Positions 18,292-27,217 are shown, counted from the first letter of the stretch. The stretch: DNA of 64,000 bases from Balneolaceae bacterium (GCA_007693745.1 REDA01000038.1:36773-100772), one strand, 5' to 3'. Numbers and translations are program-made. The notes: generated by a model from the letters alone, not told the origin.

Positions 18292-18595
18292 ATGCAAAAA
18301 CTCTTCGTTACTGAATAAATTTATTTATGTGGAGGCTTGGAAAAAACGGGCATTTTGCTGAGGATCGAGACGGCAGCAAATTTAAAACCGCTGCGTATAA
18401 ACGATACGTGAGCAGTTAAAATTTGCGGTAACGAAGATCCCCGGCATAAAAACAGTTTCCCAAAGCCTTCCAATGATAACAGACTGGTCTGCGAAGTAAA
18501 ATCAACAAACAGAAAACTGAAACAGATCATTCTGCAGCAAACTTTGTTCAATCTTATAAAATCTGCATTTTCAGTTTAAATAACATCTCTTTTTT
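18292..18595. other. 304-bp divergent metH/metF control region
   Basis: No gene. About half is taken up by the palindromic repeat at 18331-18471. I looked for SAM and cobalamin riboswitch signatures, including the B12-box, and saw none, although sequence alone without folding cannot exclude them. The remaining 120 bp before metF is A/T-rich. Confidence 0.6.
18331..18471. repeat. 141-bp imperfect palindromic dispersed repeat, copy A
   Basis: The ends are imperfect inverted repeats: GGAGGCTTGGAAAAAAC at 18331-18347 and GTTTCCCAAAGCCTTCC at 18455-18471. Inside, GCAAATTT (18376-18383) pairs perfectly with AAATTTGC (18419-18426), and at the centre CGTAT (18394-18398) pairs with ATACG (18404-18408). 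GGATC blocks also face each other. A related sequence occurs at 62977-63103: over the first 53 aligned positions 41 are identical without gaps, and the AACGAAGAT block is shared further in. It has no coding capacity. It resembles a MITE or REP-type element, or a conserved structured leader. Confidence 0.65.
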
Positions 18596-19549
18596 ATGAA
18601 GGTTACCGAACACTACGACAGAGCCAGTGAACCACTTATTTCATTTGAAATTATTCCGCCCAAAAGAGGCGGCTCCATCAAAACCGTTTTTGATGCACTC
18701 GATAAGGTTGTTTCTACAGTAAAACCTCCCTTTATCGACGTGACCTACCACGCCCCGGAGGTGCAGGTAGAAGAGCAGTCCGACGGCACCCTGAAAAAAG
18801 TTGTGCGAAGAAAGCGGCCCGGAACCATTGGTCTCTGTGCGGCAATTTTGCACCGCTATGGCATTGACCCCGTCCCCCATCTTCTCTGCGGTGGCTTCTC
18901 CAGGGAGTCTGCCGAGGACGCTCTGATTGAGCTCAACTACCTCGGTATTCACAACGTACTTGCCCTGCGGGGTGACGACCACGGGAGTGAAGCCCCCTAT
19001 CCGGTCGGCGGTTCCAAAAACAGATACGCCTCGGATCTGGTTGCTCAGATCCAGGATATGAATCAGGGCAACTATCTGGAAAAACTGGCTCACGCAGAGC
19101 CTACTGATTTCTGCGTAGGCGTAGCCGGTTACCCGGAAAAACATTTTGAAGCGCCCAATCTCGACTGGGACATTAAGAAGTTAAAAGAGAAGGTGGATGC
19201 AGGAGCACACTATGTAGTCACACAGATGTTCTTCGACAACTCCCGTTTTTTTGATTTTGTGGAAAGATGCCGTGATCAGGGAATTACCGTTCCGATCATT
19301 CCCGGACTCAAAATCCTGACCACGCCCAATCATCTCAGCTCTCTGCCAAAGTTCTTCCATCTAAATATCCCCGATGCATTGGCAAATAGCGTGGAGAAAG
19401 ATCCAAAGAACACGAAATCCATCGGAATTGAATGGGCACAAAAACAGTGCCTGGAGCTGATGGAGGGTGGCGTACCCGGAATCCATTTCTATGTAATGGG
19501 AGATCCCCAGCCCGCGCTTGATGTGATACGGTTTGCCACAAAAAAATAA
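18596..19549 (+). CDS. metF: Methylenetetrahydrofolate reductase
   Basis: A 317-residue flavoprotein of the MetF family that reduces 5,10-methylenetetrahydrofolate to 5-methyltetrahydrofolate, the substrate of MetH. It shows the N-terminal block SFEIIPPKRGGS, FIDVTYHAP, the folate/FAD region LALRGD followed by an Asp, and VTQMFFDNSRFFDF in the middle, all conserved in the TIM-barrel fold. The length is slightly above the roughly 300 of E. coli MetF. It is divergent from metH with 304 bp between, so the two steps of methionine methylation are encoded together. The ATG follows a T-run with no Shine-Dalgarno sequence. Confidence 0.96.
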   Translation: MKVTEHYDRASEPLISFEIIPPKRGGSIKTVFDALDKVVSTVKPPFIDVTYHAPEVQVEEQSDGTLKKVVRRKRPGTIGLCAAILHRYGIDPVPHLLCGGFSRESAEDALIELNYLGIHNVLALRGDDHGSEAPYPVGGSKNRYASDLVAQIQDMNQGNYLEKLAHAEPTDFCVGVAGYPEKHFEAPNLDWDIKKLKEKVDAGAHYVVTQMFFDNSRFFDFVERCRDQGITVPIIPGLKILTTPNHLSSLPKFFHLNIPDALANSVEKDPKNTKSIGIEWAQKQCLELMEGGVPGIHFYVMGDPQPALDVIRFATKK

Positions 19550-19712
19550 TGAAAACCCCGCCGGGGCCATCTCAGTCAACATGTTTTCATACATGTGCAT
19601 GACTGGCCTCTCCGCTTCCCTCCGCGGCAGGCAGAGACTCACCCCTGCATTGCATTTACGTCGAAAATTGGTTTATTTCCGCAATTAATCTAATCTGAAG
19701 AGAAACTTACTG

Positions 19713-20570
19713 ATGAAAACTCTTATTGTCGATAGCGGTGCTACCAAAACTGACTGGCTCTATGTGGACGGAAATGAGACCTCGCATATCAAAACAGAGG
19801 GGCTGCATCCATCCTATATTCTGGATACAGAGGATTTTGAAAATATTCTGTCTCAGGTTCAGATACTTAACCCCGATCAGATCTTTTTCTTCGGGGCCGG
19901 ATGTGGAAACCCCGTGGGTGATGAAATTGTGAGTCGCTTTCTGAGCAGGATTTTCCGAAAAGCCTCCATTCAGGTGAAAAGTGATCTGGAGGGTGCCGGC
20001 AAAGCCTTTTTTGGATCCGGTGACGGAATTGTCGGTATTCTGGGCACCGGTGCGATAGCTGCCAGGATAGTGAAAGGCAGAGTGGAGACATCATCAGCTT
20101 CACTTGGATACGCGATCGGTGACGAAGGAAGCGCCGCCGATCTCGGAAGAAGGATTCTGAAAATGTACTACAGGAAAACCTGTACAGAAACGACCCACGC
20201 GTTTATTGGAGAGCGAATCGGAGATAAGTCTTACGGGGATATGATGAACCGTATCTACAGGGCAGGGAAACCGAATCGAATTCTCGCATCGGTAGCCGGT
20301 GAGGTACTCAGTGGTTCTTTCCCCGATGAAATGAGACTCATGATCAAGAACGCTTTTTCCGAATATGCCGACGAACAGCTCTCTATGCTGAACCTTACCG
20401 GAGAGGAAGAGATCGTCATTACCGGAAAAGTTGCCGAGGTTCACAGGGAGATTCTGATCTCACTGCTCAACAGTAAGGGATTCCGTCATGTCCATGTCCG
20501 ATATCCGGTCGTTGCGGCATTCAGGGAGAGAATTAAAACAGGAACAGAGGTGTTCGGAAATCCCGGCTAA
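19713..20570 (+). CDS. BadF/BadG-type ATPase, probable N-acetylglucosamine kinase-like
   Basis: A 285-residue ASKHA-fold protein. It has the N-terminal phosphate loop DSGATKTDW, a second one at ILGTGAIAARI, and GYAIGDEGSAADLGRRIL, which is the signature of the BadF/BadG/N-acetylglucosamine kinase family. These cytosolic enzymes phosphorylate amino sugars; family members also include activators of dehydratases, but those carry cysteine clusters not seen here. A kinase that recycles GlcNAc from peptidoglycan is the most likely role, and the window also encodes a GH3 hexosaminidase at 32537. It is followed by the TatD hydrolase gene, 58 bp downstream. Confidence 0.78.
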   Translation: MKTLIVDSGATKTDWLYVDGNETSHIKTEGLHPSYILDTEDFENILSQVQILNPDQIFFFGAGCGNPVGDEIVSRFLSRIFRKASIQVKSDLEGAGKAFFGSGDGIVGILGTGAIAARIVKGRVETSSASLGYAIGDEGSAADLGRRILKMYYRKTCTETTHAFIGERIGDKSYGDMMNRIYRAGKPNRILASVAGEVLSGSFPDEMRLMIKNAFSEYADEQLSMLNLTGEEEIVITGKVAEVHREILISLLNSKGFRHVHVRYPVVAAFRERIKTGTEVFGNPG

Positions 20571-20628
20571 TACACAAACCGAATCAGGCTCCCCTCTGCC
20601 TGAATAAATCACCACGAAATCTTCCGAG

Positions 20629-21402
20629 TTGATATTTACAGACACACACTCCCATCTCTACGTTAAAGAGTTTCAGGAAGACCTTGAGGATGTACTGAAC
20701 CGTGCTGATGAAGCAGGGGTCAGAGCCATCTTCCTCCCGGGCATCGACAGGGATTCACTTCAGGAGATGGAGAAGCTGACTCATACCCGTATCCGTTTTT
20801 TTAAAATGGCCGGCATTCATCCCTGTAGTGTTCAGGAGTCAGCTCCTGTCACAGAAATTGAACTTTTTGATCTCTGCAGTCAGCCAAACAGACACGGGGT
20901 TGGAGAAACCGGTCTCGACTACTACTGGAGCCGCGATTCTATCCCGCAGCAGAAGGAGAGCCTGCGGATGCACTGCAGGGTGGCAAAGGCCGTCGGCAAG
21001 CCGGTAATCCTTCATAACCGTGACAGCAGCGCCGACCTTCTGGATCTGATTAAAGAGCAGCAGGACGGCTCTCTGAAAGGGATATGGCACTGTTTTACCG
21101 GTTCAGCGGAGGAAGCAAAAAGAGCCCTCGACCTTGGCCTCTTCCTGGGGGTTGGCGGGGTTTCAACCTTTAAAAATTCAGGCGTTGGGGAAGTGGTTTC
21201 TACGCTACCTCTCGAATCACTTCTTCTCGAAACGGATGCTCCTTATCTGGCACCTGTACCCTTCAGGGGAAAGCGCAATGAACCCTCATATCTGATCCAT
21301 ATCGCTGAGCATCTTTCCGGTTTAATGGAAGTCAGTCCGGAACATATCGCAGAGATCACCACCCAAAACGCTGAAAGGCTTTTTGGAGTCACGATCCGGT
21401 AA
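20629..21402 (+). CDS. TatD-family metal-dependent hydrolase / DNase
   Basis: A 257-residue TIM-barrel hydrolase with the full metal site: DTHSHLY at the N-terminus, GVGETGLDYYW (E), LHNRDSS (H), WHCFTGS (H) and LETDAPYL (D). TatD proteins are cytosolic 3'-5' exonucleases or DNases implicated in DNA repair and degradation. The start is a TTG at 20629; this places the first strand (IFTDTHSHLY) immediately at the N-terminus as in the family, and no ATG lies nearby upstream. A short hairpin (TCAGGC/GCCTGA, 20584-20603) lies in the gap after the kinase gene and lacks a T-run. Confidence 0.92.
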   Translation: MIFTDTHSHLYVKEFQEDLEDVLNRADEAGVRAIFLPGIDRDSLQEMEKLTHTRIRFFKMAGIHPCSVQESAPVTEIELFDLCSQPNRHGVGETGLDYYWSRDSIPQQKESLRMHCRVAKAVGKPVILHNRDSSADLLDLIKEQQDGSLKGIWHCFTGSAEEAKRALDLGLFLGVGGVSTFKNSGVGEVVSTLPLESLLLETDAPYLAPVPFRGKRNEPSYLIHIAEHLSGLMEVSPEHIAEITTQNAERLFGVTIR

Positions 21403-21415
21403 GAACAGACGAAAA

Positions 21416-22570
21416 CTAAAGATTTACACTACAGGTTTCGTGTATAAAAAGTTTGCCAATTTCCGGGATGGACCGATCTCCGGCAAATTCCGCGAACAGA
21501 GTTTTGAACTCCGAACGAAGGGGTGTTTCTGACCTCAGGGATGAAAAGAGCCGCTTTTTATCAGTTCCACTTCTTCCGATCAGACTGCGCAGCTCCCGGT
21601 CATAGTCCGCAATCGGGGTCAGGGTCCAGAGAACTGACCCGGATCTTCTGGTGTCACCGCTCAACAATGCCGCGAGTTTTTCCCTCTGCTTACCGGCCAT
21701 CATCTCCCCTCTTTCCACTACGGCACCGCTGAGCGGCACATCAAAAAACCAGGCCAGCTGATCCGCAACCATTTTCGTGGCCAGCCATTTGGACTCTGCC
21801 GAATAACCGGCAATATGGGGCGTACAAATCAGGGAACGGGTCGCCAGTTCATCCCTGAACTGAGGCTCTCCCTCCCATACATCCGTTACCATCGTTTTCA
21901 CATCTCCTCTCTCATGGGCCAAAATCAACTCCTCTTCGTTGACCACCCCACCCCGGGATGTGTTGATCAGCAGATCCCAGCCGGTCTCCAGCCATCTTTT
22001 ACTGCACATCCCCCGTGTTGGACAGATGCCGCTGTCCGTTAAGGGAGTGTGAAACGAAATCACATTACAACTCAGCAGCTCATCCAGGCTGCAGGAGACA
22101 AAATCCTTTTCCCGGTTCTGTTTCGGAGGATCATACAGAAAAACCTCCAAACCAAGCCTTTTCAGGTAACCGGCAGCTCTCCCGCCGGTGTTCCCGCATC
22201 CTGCAATCCCGATTTTTTTGCTGCGGAGATCGATGCCCTGCTGTTCAGCCCAGCAGAGAATCACCGTGATCACATATTCGGCTACAGCGTTCGCATTGCA
22301 GCCCTCCGCATGTGCAAAGTGAACACCGATGGACTTCAGATGATGACGGTCTATATGGTCAAATCCTGCAGTTGCCGTAGCCACAAACCGAAGATTCCCA
22401 GCCTCAGGCATCGTTTGCGGAGTAACAGTGGTCACCGTTCTCACAAGAAGAGCGTCATAATCGGGAGCCTCATCAGGAAAACCGTTATGAGGATCAAAAA
22501 GATCTACTTTGAATTGCTCCGGAATCTGTTCCCGGACCCTGTAAAGATACTGATCTGCCAACACTCTCAT
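21416..22570 (-). CDS. pdxB: Erythronate-4-phosphate dehydrogenase
   Basis: A 384-residue D-2-hydroxyacid dehydrogenase with PdxB features: an NAD-binding loop GIAGCGNTGGRAAGYL, catalytic Arg in NTSRGGVVNEE, the Glu in TDVWEGEPQ, the His in CTPHIAGYSAES, and a C-terminal dimerisation extension past residue 285 that ordinary members lack. It oxidises 4-phospho-D-erythronate in the DXP-dependent route to pyridoxal 5'-phosphate. None of the other pdx genes is nearby. It is convergent with the TatD gene (13-bp gap). PLP is used by at least four enzymes in this window (Dat, Kbl, LysA, and indirectly the threonine pathway). Confidence 0.9.
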   Translation of the reverse strand: MRVLADQYLYRVREQIPEQFKVDLFDPHNGFPDEAPDYDALLVRTVTTVTPQTMPEAGNLRFVATATAGFDHIDRHHLKSIGVHFAHAEGCNANAVAEYVITVILCWAEQQGIDLRSKKIGIAGCGNTGGRAAGYLKRLGLEVFLYDPPKQNREKDFVSCSLDELLSCNVISFHTPLTDSGICPTRGMCSKRWLETGWDLLINTSRGGVVNEEELILAHERGDVKTMVTDVWEGEPQFRDELATRSLICTPHIAGYSAESKWLATKMVADQLAWFFDVPLSGAVVERGEMMAGKQREKLAALLSGDTRRSGSVLWTLTPIADYDRELRSLIGRSGTDKKRLFSSLRSETPLRSEFKTLFAEFAGDRSIPEIGKLFIHETCSVNL

Positions 22571-22893
22571 CCGCAGATGATAATGATTCTCAACTTCAGT
22601 CCAAAGAGCGGGATGATCACCTGCCTCACAATCCTGACATTATTTCATTTTTTCTGTTAAATAGCCACAAATTTCAATACTATTCCTGATCGAAACCCTT
22701 ATTTCTCAAACTCCCTGCAATTCAGGGCGAATTGCCTGACGGGTCAAAACAGCTGGATTGCTGATCGGCTGCAGCACCGTTGATTCTGAAGACCAGAGAT
22801 GAACGGGCAGATATCGGTTTTTATATCGATTCAAACGCTGGTACCGGTTAAATAATCTGTATTTAAAAATTTCAATTATTAACTTTTTTTTTA
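22571..22893. other. 323-bp divergent intergenic region (pdxB / nucleoside phosphorylase)
   Basis: No gene, terminator or recognisable riboswitch. The last 60 bp before the phosphorylase start are very A/T-rich with a run of nine T, and no clear -33/-7 pair is visible. Confidence 0.5.
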
Positions 22894-24249
22894 ATGGCAT
22901 CGAGCTCCTTCAATGTTGTATCCCTGATTCGCAAAAAACGTGATGGAAATTCTCTCACGGAAAGTGAAATTGAACAGCTAATTGACGCGTACACGAAAGA
23001 TCTGATACCCGATTATCAGATGAGCGCTTTTCTGATGGCAGCATTCCTGAACGGCATGAATGCCGGCGAAACCGCAGCACTGACAAACTCCATGCTCAAC
23101 AGCGGGATCGTTGTAGATCTGAGCCATATTGATGGAATCAAAGTTGACAAGCACTCCACCGGAGGTGTGGGCGACAAAACGTCTCTGATCCTTGCCCCAA
23201 TCGTCGCGGCCTGCGGAGTGCCTGTGCCCATGATCTCCGGCCGCGGACTCGGCCACTCGGGGGGGACACTCGATAAGCTTCAATCCATACCGGGCTTCAG
23301 GGTGGATATGAAGCTATCGCGTTACAAAGAGATCATCGAAAAGCACAATCTTGTGCTCGCCGGCCAGACAGAAGAGATCGCTCCGGCAGACAAAAGACTC
23401 TACGCACTCAGAGACGTTACCGCAACCGTGGAAGCTATCCCTCTTATCGCAAGCAGCATCATGAGTAAAAAACTGGCCGAGGGAATCGATGCCCTGGTTC
23501 TGGATATCAAGTTCGGTTCCGGTGCATTTATGAAGGATCAGAACGACGCAATCAGGCTTGCAGAGACACTGGTTCAGATCGGCGAACAGTTCGGAAAACA
23601 GACCGTCGGGTGGCTCACAAGCATGGAACAGCCGCTTGGCAACGCCGTGGGTAACTGGCTCGAAGTAAAAGAGAGTATAGAGTGCCTGCGGGGCGGGGGG
23701 GCGGAAGACCTCCTCGAAGTAACTCATCTGCTTGCCGGAACCATGATCTGGCTGGGCGGTAAAGCCGGCACTGCAGAAGAAGGAACTGAGTTAAGCCGAC
23801 AGGCAATCTCAAACGGAACGGCGTTCCAAAAATGGCTTGATATTGTGGAAGAACAGGGAGGCGATTCCTCTGTTATTTTGAATCCGGAAACCTATCCGGA
23901 CGCAAAATTCATCGAAAATATCACATCCGGACAGGATGGATATGTCTCGGGTATCGACACCTATTCCATCGGTATGGCAGCCCTGGAACTGGGTGCCGGA
24001 CGGAAAACAAAAGAGGAAACAACAGATCCGCAGGCAGGATTATTGATTCACAGGAAAACAGGGGATTATCTCAAAAAGGGTGAAACAATTGTGACTCTTT
24101 ATACGAACAAGAAAGAAGAAATCCCGGAAATAACCGAGAACATCAGGCAGGCTTACACCCTTACGGAGAGCTCGCCGGATCCGATCGATGTGATCACTCA
24201 CCGGGTTGATAAAGAGGGTGTTCACGAATATCGGCCAAAATCATTGTGA
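22894..24249 (+). CDS. Pyrimidine-nucleoside / thymidine phosphorylase
   Basis: A 451-residue member of the nucleoside phosphorylase II family. It cleaves thymidine, uridine or deoxyuridine with phosphate to the free base and (deoxy)ribose 1-phosphate. The family signature is intact (DKHSTGGVGDKTSL, then SGRGLGHSGGTLDKL), as are the N-terminal helical domain and the C-terminal GAGRKTKEE and KTGDYLKKGE blocks. The length fits both DeoA and Pdp; sequence by eye does not separate them, so I give no symbol. It is a pyrimidine salvage enzyme with no other deo gene nearby. The ATG follows a T-run without a ribosome-binding site. Confidence 0.92.
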   Translation: MASSSFNVVSLIRKKRDGNSLTESEIEQLIDAYTKDLIPDYQMSAFLMAAFLNGMNAGETAALTNSMLNSGIVVDLSHIDGIKVDKHSTGGVGDKTSLILAPIVAACGVPVPMISGRGLGHSGGTLDKLQSIPGFRVDMKLSRYKEIIEKHNLVLAGQTEEIAPADKRLYALRDVTATVEAIPLIASSIMSKKLAEGIDALVLDIKFGSGAFMKDQNDAIRLAETLVQIGEQFGKQTVGWLTSMEQPLGNAVGNWLEVKESIECLRGGGAEDLLEVTHLLAGTMIWLGGKAGTAEEGTELSRQAISNGTAFQKWLDIVEEQGGDSSVILNPETYPDAKFIENITSGQDGYVSGIDTYSIGMAALELGAGRKTKEETTDPQAGLLIHRKTGDYLKKGETIVTLYTNKKEEIPEITENIRQAYTLTESSPDPIDVITHRVDKEGVHEYRPKSL

Positions 24250-24265
24250 AATTCCTCAAAAATAG

Positions 24266-24273
24266 TAACTTTA
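24266..24273 (+). promoter_or_regulatory. candidate -7 box upstream of pspA
   Basis: TAACTTTA fits TAnnTTTG at seven of eight positions (TA, TTT) and lies 48 nt before the pspA start. An ATTG at 24244-24247, spaced 18 nt away, could be the -33 element. This would be the promoter of the whole PspA-AAA+ run. Confidence 0.35.
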
Positions 24274-24321
24274 AGGCAGATGAGCCTCTATTTAAATTAA
24301 TCCGTAACTACATCTACTATC

Positions 24322-25083
24322 ATGTTTAAACGATTTATCAGAGCTATCAAGTCCATGTTCGGCGGCATCGTCAGCTCAATAGAAGACCCAAAACTGATTC
24401 TGGAACAGAATATCAGAGAGCTCAATGATCAGATCCCGCAGATGAATGAAAACATTGCAACTGTAAAAGCGAATGCGGTGATGCTGCGAAAAGAAGTGGA
24501 GAGATATGAAAAAAGCATTGCTGAAATCACATCCAAAATAAAAGCTGCGATTCAGGCCGACAGGGATGACCTTGCTGAAGGGTATGCACTGCAACTGGAA
24601 AAAGCCGAAGAAAATCTCGAACAGTCGAGAAATCAGCTCAATTATGCAAACCAGGCCTACGATAAGGCGCTGAAAGTGAAACAGGCTTTTATGCGTGAAA
24701 AGGATAAAAAGATTAAGGAAGCGCGGGAAGCACTCAGGGCGAGTGAGCGTGCAGAATGGCAGTCGAGAGTAGCCGATGCTCTTGAATCCTTTGAGATGGG
24801 CGGACTCGATCAGACCCACCAGGAGATGATGAACCGGCTCAATGAGCGAACCGCACGCAACGAAGCGCGGATGGAAATTGCCCTGGAAAGTGTAGATACC
24901 CACACCATGGAAATTGAGGCGAATGCCGAAAAGATCCGTGCACAGGAACTTGTAAGCAAGTTTAAAATGGAAATGGGCAGAGAAGAGGAGAAAAGCAAAC
25001 CGACTGTAGAAATTGAAGAGACTCCGGCCAAAGAAGAGAAAAGTTCCCAAAAAACAGTGGGTAAACAGAAAACCAAATCATAG
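24322..25083 (+). CDS. pspA: PspA/IM30 (ESCRT-III superfamily) membrane-stress protein
   Basis: A 253-residue PspA/Vipp1-type protein that forms oligomers on the cytosolic face of the membrane and protects or remodels it. It has the N-terminal amphipathic segment (MFKRFIRAIKSMFGG), the signature DPKLILEQNIRELNDQIPQMN, and long helical hairpins (about residues 25-210) rich in Glu/Lys/Gln. The tail after about 220 is acidic/lysine-rich low complexity (KSKPTVEIEETPAKEEK). There is no pspBC or pspF nearby. Instead it leads a co-directional run of two coiled-coil genes, an enoyl-CoA hydratase, a CNNM protein and an AAA+ ATPase. The ATG at 24322 is the family start. Confidence 0.93.
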   Translation: MFKRFIRAIKSMFGGIVSSIEDPKLILEQNIRELNDQIPQMNENIATVKANAVMLRKEVERYEKSIAEITSKIKAAIQADRDDLAEGYALQLEKAEENLEQSRNQLNYANQAYDKALKVKQAFMREKDKKIKEAREALRASERAEWQSRVADALESFEMGGLDQTHQEMMNRLNERTARNEARMEIALESVDTHTMEIEANAEKIRAQELVSKFKMEMGREEEKSKPTVEIEETPAKEEKSSQKTVGKQKTKS

Positions 25084-25100
25084 TTCACGGATTGATTGCC

Positions 25101-25535
25101 ATGAGCAGCAGTGAAAAAGATCGGGAACGCTTAAAAGAGGAGTATAAAGATCACTACAGGAAAATACGTGAAACAAAGGAGAAATTTCGTCGTGCCGGAA
25201 TGGTACAGAATGTTAATCAGGCGCTACAGAGGATGAATTCCGATGAGCTTCTCTCCTCGGTTGACCACTTCCTTGGAAATGTACGTGATAAGATGAGCCA
25301 TATCGAAGCGAAAATCGATGTGGCTATGGATGATTTCATGAGCCGTGATACCACAACTGAGGAACTTGATGAAGAATTGAAGCGGGAAAAGGCGAGAAAC
25401 ACCCTAAAAAAAATTAAACGGGAAATGGGACTTCTCTACAGCGATATCGAGAAACAGGCCAGAGAACTGAACACCAGCAAAACCGTTGGGACAGCCAGGG
25501 ACGCTGACGGTTCTGAAGAGGCTAATGAGAATTAA
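25101..25535 (+). CDS. Small charged coiled-coil protein, unrecognised
   Basis: A 144-residue soluble protein I do not recognise. It is almost entirely predicted helix, very rich in Glu, Lys and Arg, with a central stretch (SDELLSSVDHFLGNVRDKMSH) and a C-terminal helix (LDEELKREKARNTLKKIKREM) that could form coiled coils. There is no signal peptide, membrane segment or cysteine. It starts 17 bp after pspA and overlaps the next gene, so it is translationally tied to both. A role as PspA partner or regulator is inferred from position only. A TTG at 25092 is an alternative start; I chose the ATG at 25101. Confidence 0.75.
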   Translation: MSSSEKDRERLKEEYKDHYRKIRETKEKFRRAGMVQNVNQALQRMNSDELLSSVDHFLGNVRDKMSHIEAKIDVAMDDFMSRDTTTEELDEELKREKARNTLKKIKREMGLLYSDIEKQARELNTSKTVGTARDADGSEEANEN

Positions 25536-26433
25536 AGGAATGGAACAGGAGAAGAAAGAGGAAATTAACTACACCAAAGAGGCATTCCTGTCCCCTGTAA
25601 ACCTGATATGCCTTCTCACTGCCACCGTTACAGCTCTGGTAATGAGTAATTTCTCTTCGGAACTAATGATCACCAGCACGATTCTCACCTTCACGTTTGG
25701 AATGGAACTAATCTATCTGGGTGTAGTTCCCAAACTTCCCGCTTACCAGAAAAATGTTAGACTTAAAAAACAGTCCCGGCAGTCGGCAGGAAACAGTGAA
25801 AAGGAACTCTTTTTCCGATTGGAAACCAGGGCTCAGAAGCGATTTCTGATGCTCAAACATATTGCAAAGGAAATTCGTCATAATTTCAAGACACTGCCCT
25901 TCTCAACCGGCTCTATGCTGGAGCATATTGAAAAGAAAATTGAGGATCTTCTGAACAGTTATCTCATTCTTCTGGACATGGAACGAAGATACAGCATTTA
26001 TATTCATTCAGAGGTTGAAAAAGAGATCAAATCTGAGTTGGAAAAGGAAGAAGAACTCCTGAATGGGATCGACTCAGAAACATTGAAAAAAACACGGGAA
26101 CGTCGTATTTCGATCCTGAAAAAGCGACTCAGGAAATTTGATCTGGCCAAGGAAAAATATCTGATCTCCGAAACTCATCTCGAAACGATTGAGGATGCAA
26201 TCCGCTATATTTACGAGCAGTCGATGACCCTCACCAGTGCGGAGGAAGTCGGAACCCAGCTGGATCACCTGCTTACAGAAATGGAAGAGACCACACAGCT
26301 TATTGATGAAATGGATCAGGCACTGCTTCCCGGTTTTGTTGACCTCGACAAGGAGCTTGAACTTGCAAAACTCAGAAAAGAGGCAGAAACACTCAAAAAG
26401 GAGACCCCATTCAAAGTAAAAGAGAAGTCATGA
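25525..26433 (+). CDS. Two-span membrane protein with long cytosolic coiled coil, unrecognised
   Basis: A 302-residue protein I do not recognise. Two adjacent hydrophobic segments (about residues 22-42 and 48-68) form a membrane hairpin near the N-terminus. About 230 residues of highly charged helix follow, with runs such as SELEKEEELLNGIDSETL and RERRISILKKRLRKFDLAKEK, probably cytosolic. The start is uncertain: ATG at 25525 (GAAGAGG just upstream, overlapping the previous gene) or ATG at 25540. Its end overlaps the next start by 4 bp (ATGA). The topology suits a membrane receptor for PspA or the AAA+ ATPase, which is inference from context. Confidence 0.75.
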   Translation: MRIKGMEQEKKEEINYTKEAFLSPVNLICLLTATVTALVMSNFSSELMITSTILTFTFGMELIYLGVVPKLPAYQKNVRLKKQSRQSAGNSEKELFFRLETRAQKRFLMLKHIAKEIRHNFKTLPFSTGSMLEHIEKKIEDLLNSYLILLDMERRYSIYIHSEVEKEIKSELEKEEELLNGIDSETLKKTRERRISILKKRLRKFDLAKEKYLISETHLETIEDAIRYIYEQSMTLTSAEEVGTQLDHLLTEMEETTQLIDEMDQALLPGFVDLDKELELAKLRKEAETLKKETPFKVKEKS

Positions 26434-27215
26434 GCGATCCACACTTTTCACACCTTCTCACCGGGAATCTCACAGATGAGATTTTGCTGCTAACGATTAA
26501 CCGGCCCGGGAAGCTCAATGCGCTGAACCGCGAAGTTCTCGCCGAAATTGAGCAGGCTGTCAGATCCTTTGAGGATTCATCCGAACTGCTGGTCATGGTC
26601 ATTACCGGAGCAGGTGAAAAAGCCTTTGTTGCCGGAGCAGATATTTCTGAACTGAGCACACTTAGTCAGGCAGAAGGTGAAAATCTCTCTGCGGCCGGCC
26701 AGAGGGTCATGAGCACTATTGAGCTCTGTTCCAAACCGGTGATCGCCCTCGTCAACGGATACGCACTCGGCGGCGGCGCAGAGCTTGCCATGGCCTGCCA
26801 CCTGAGAATAGCCACGGAAAATGCCCTGATAGGATTACCTGAAGTTTCACTGGGGTTGATACCGGGATATGGAGGTACCCAGCGGCTCCCACGGCTGGCC
26901 GGAAGGGCAAGAGCCATGGAAATGATTCTGACCGGAGAGCCTGTAAATGCCTCTGATGCATTGATGTATGGAATTGTAAATGATGTTGTACCGGCAGATC
27001 AAGCTCTCGAAGCAGCAAAAAAAATGGCTGAACGTATCGTTAAAAACGGCCCCCTTGCTATTTCGAAAGCCATCAGAGCCATCAGTGCAGCCTATCCCTC
27101 ACGAGGCTTTACCACAGAGGCTGTTCTTTTCGGCGAGCTCTGTGCCACAGATGACTTCAGGGAAGGAACCGGAGCTTTTCTGGAAAAGCGGAAAGCCGTT
27201 TTTAAAGGACGCTGA
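26430..27215 (+). CDS. Enoyl-CoA hydratase/isomerase (crotonase family)
   Basis: A 261-residue crotonase-fold enzyme with both catalytic glutamates in place (GGGAELAMAC and GLPEVSLGLIPGYGGTQRL), so hydration of trans-2-enoyl-CoA is likely. It is cytosolic and could serve fatty-acid or amino-acid degradation. Its start overlaps the stop of the coiled-coil membrane protein by 4 bp, and the CNNM gene follows after 2 bp, so it is firmly inside the PspA run. It may link membrane-lipid turnover to that operon or may simply be a passenger. There are no other beta-oxidation genes in the window. Confidence 0.92.
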   Translation: MSDPHFSHLLTGNLTDEILLLTINRPGKLNALNREVLAEIEQAVRSFEDSSELLVMVITGAGEKAFVAGADISELSTLSQAEGENLSAAGQRVMSTIELCSKPVIALVNGYALGGGAELAMACHLRIATENALIGLPEVSLGLIPGYGGTQRLPRLAGRARAMEMILTGEPVNASDALMYGIVNDVVPADQALEAAKKMAERIVKNGPLAISKAIRAISAAYPSRGFTTEAVLFGELCATDDFREGTGAFLEKRKAVFKGR

Positions 27216-27217
27216 TT

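Noticed and set aside
18292..18595. SAM or cobalamin riboswitch between metH and metF
   Set aside because: I saw no B12-box or SAM riboswitch core; the structured part is the dispersed palindromic repeat, which also occurs near an unrelated dipeptidase gene.
25486..25535. Possible frameshift where the two coiled-coil genes overlap
   Set aside because: Both reading frames have sensible starts and ends, and the second begins a membrane hairpin, so an overlapping gene pair is simpler than one broken gene.
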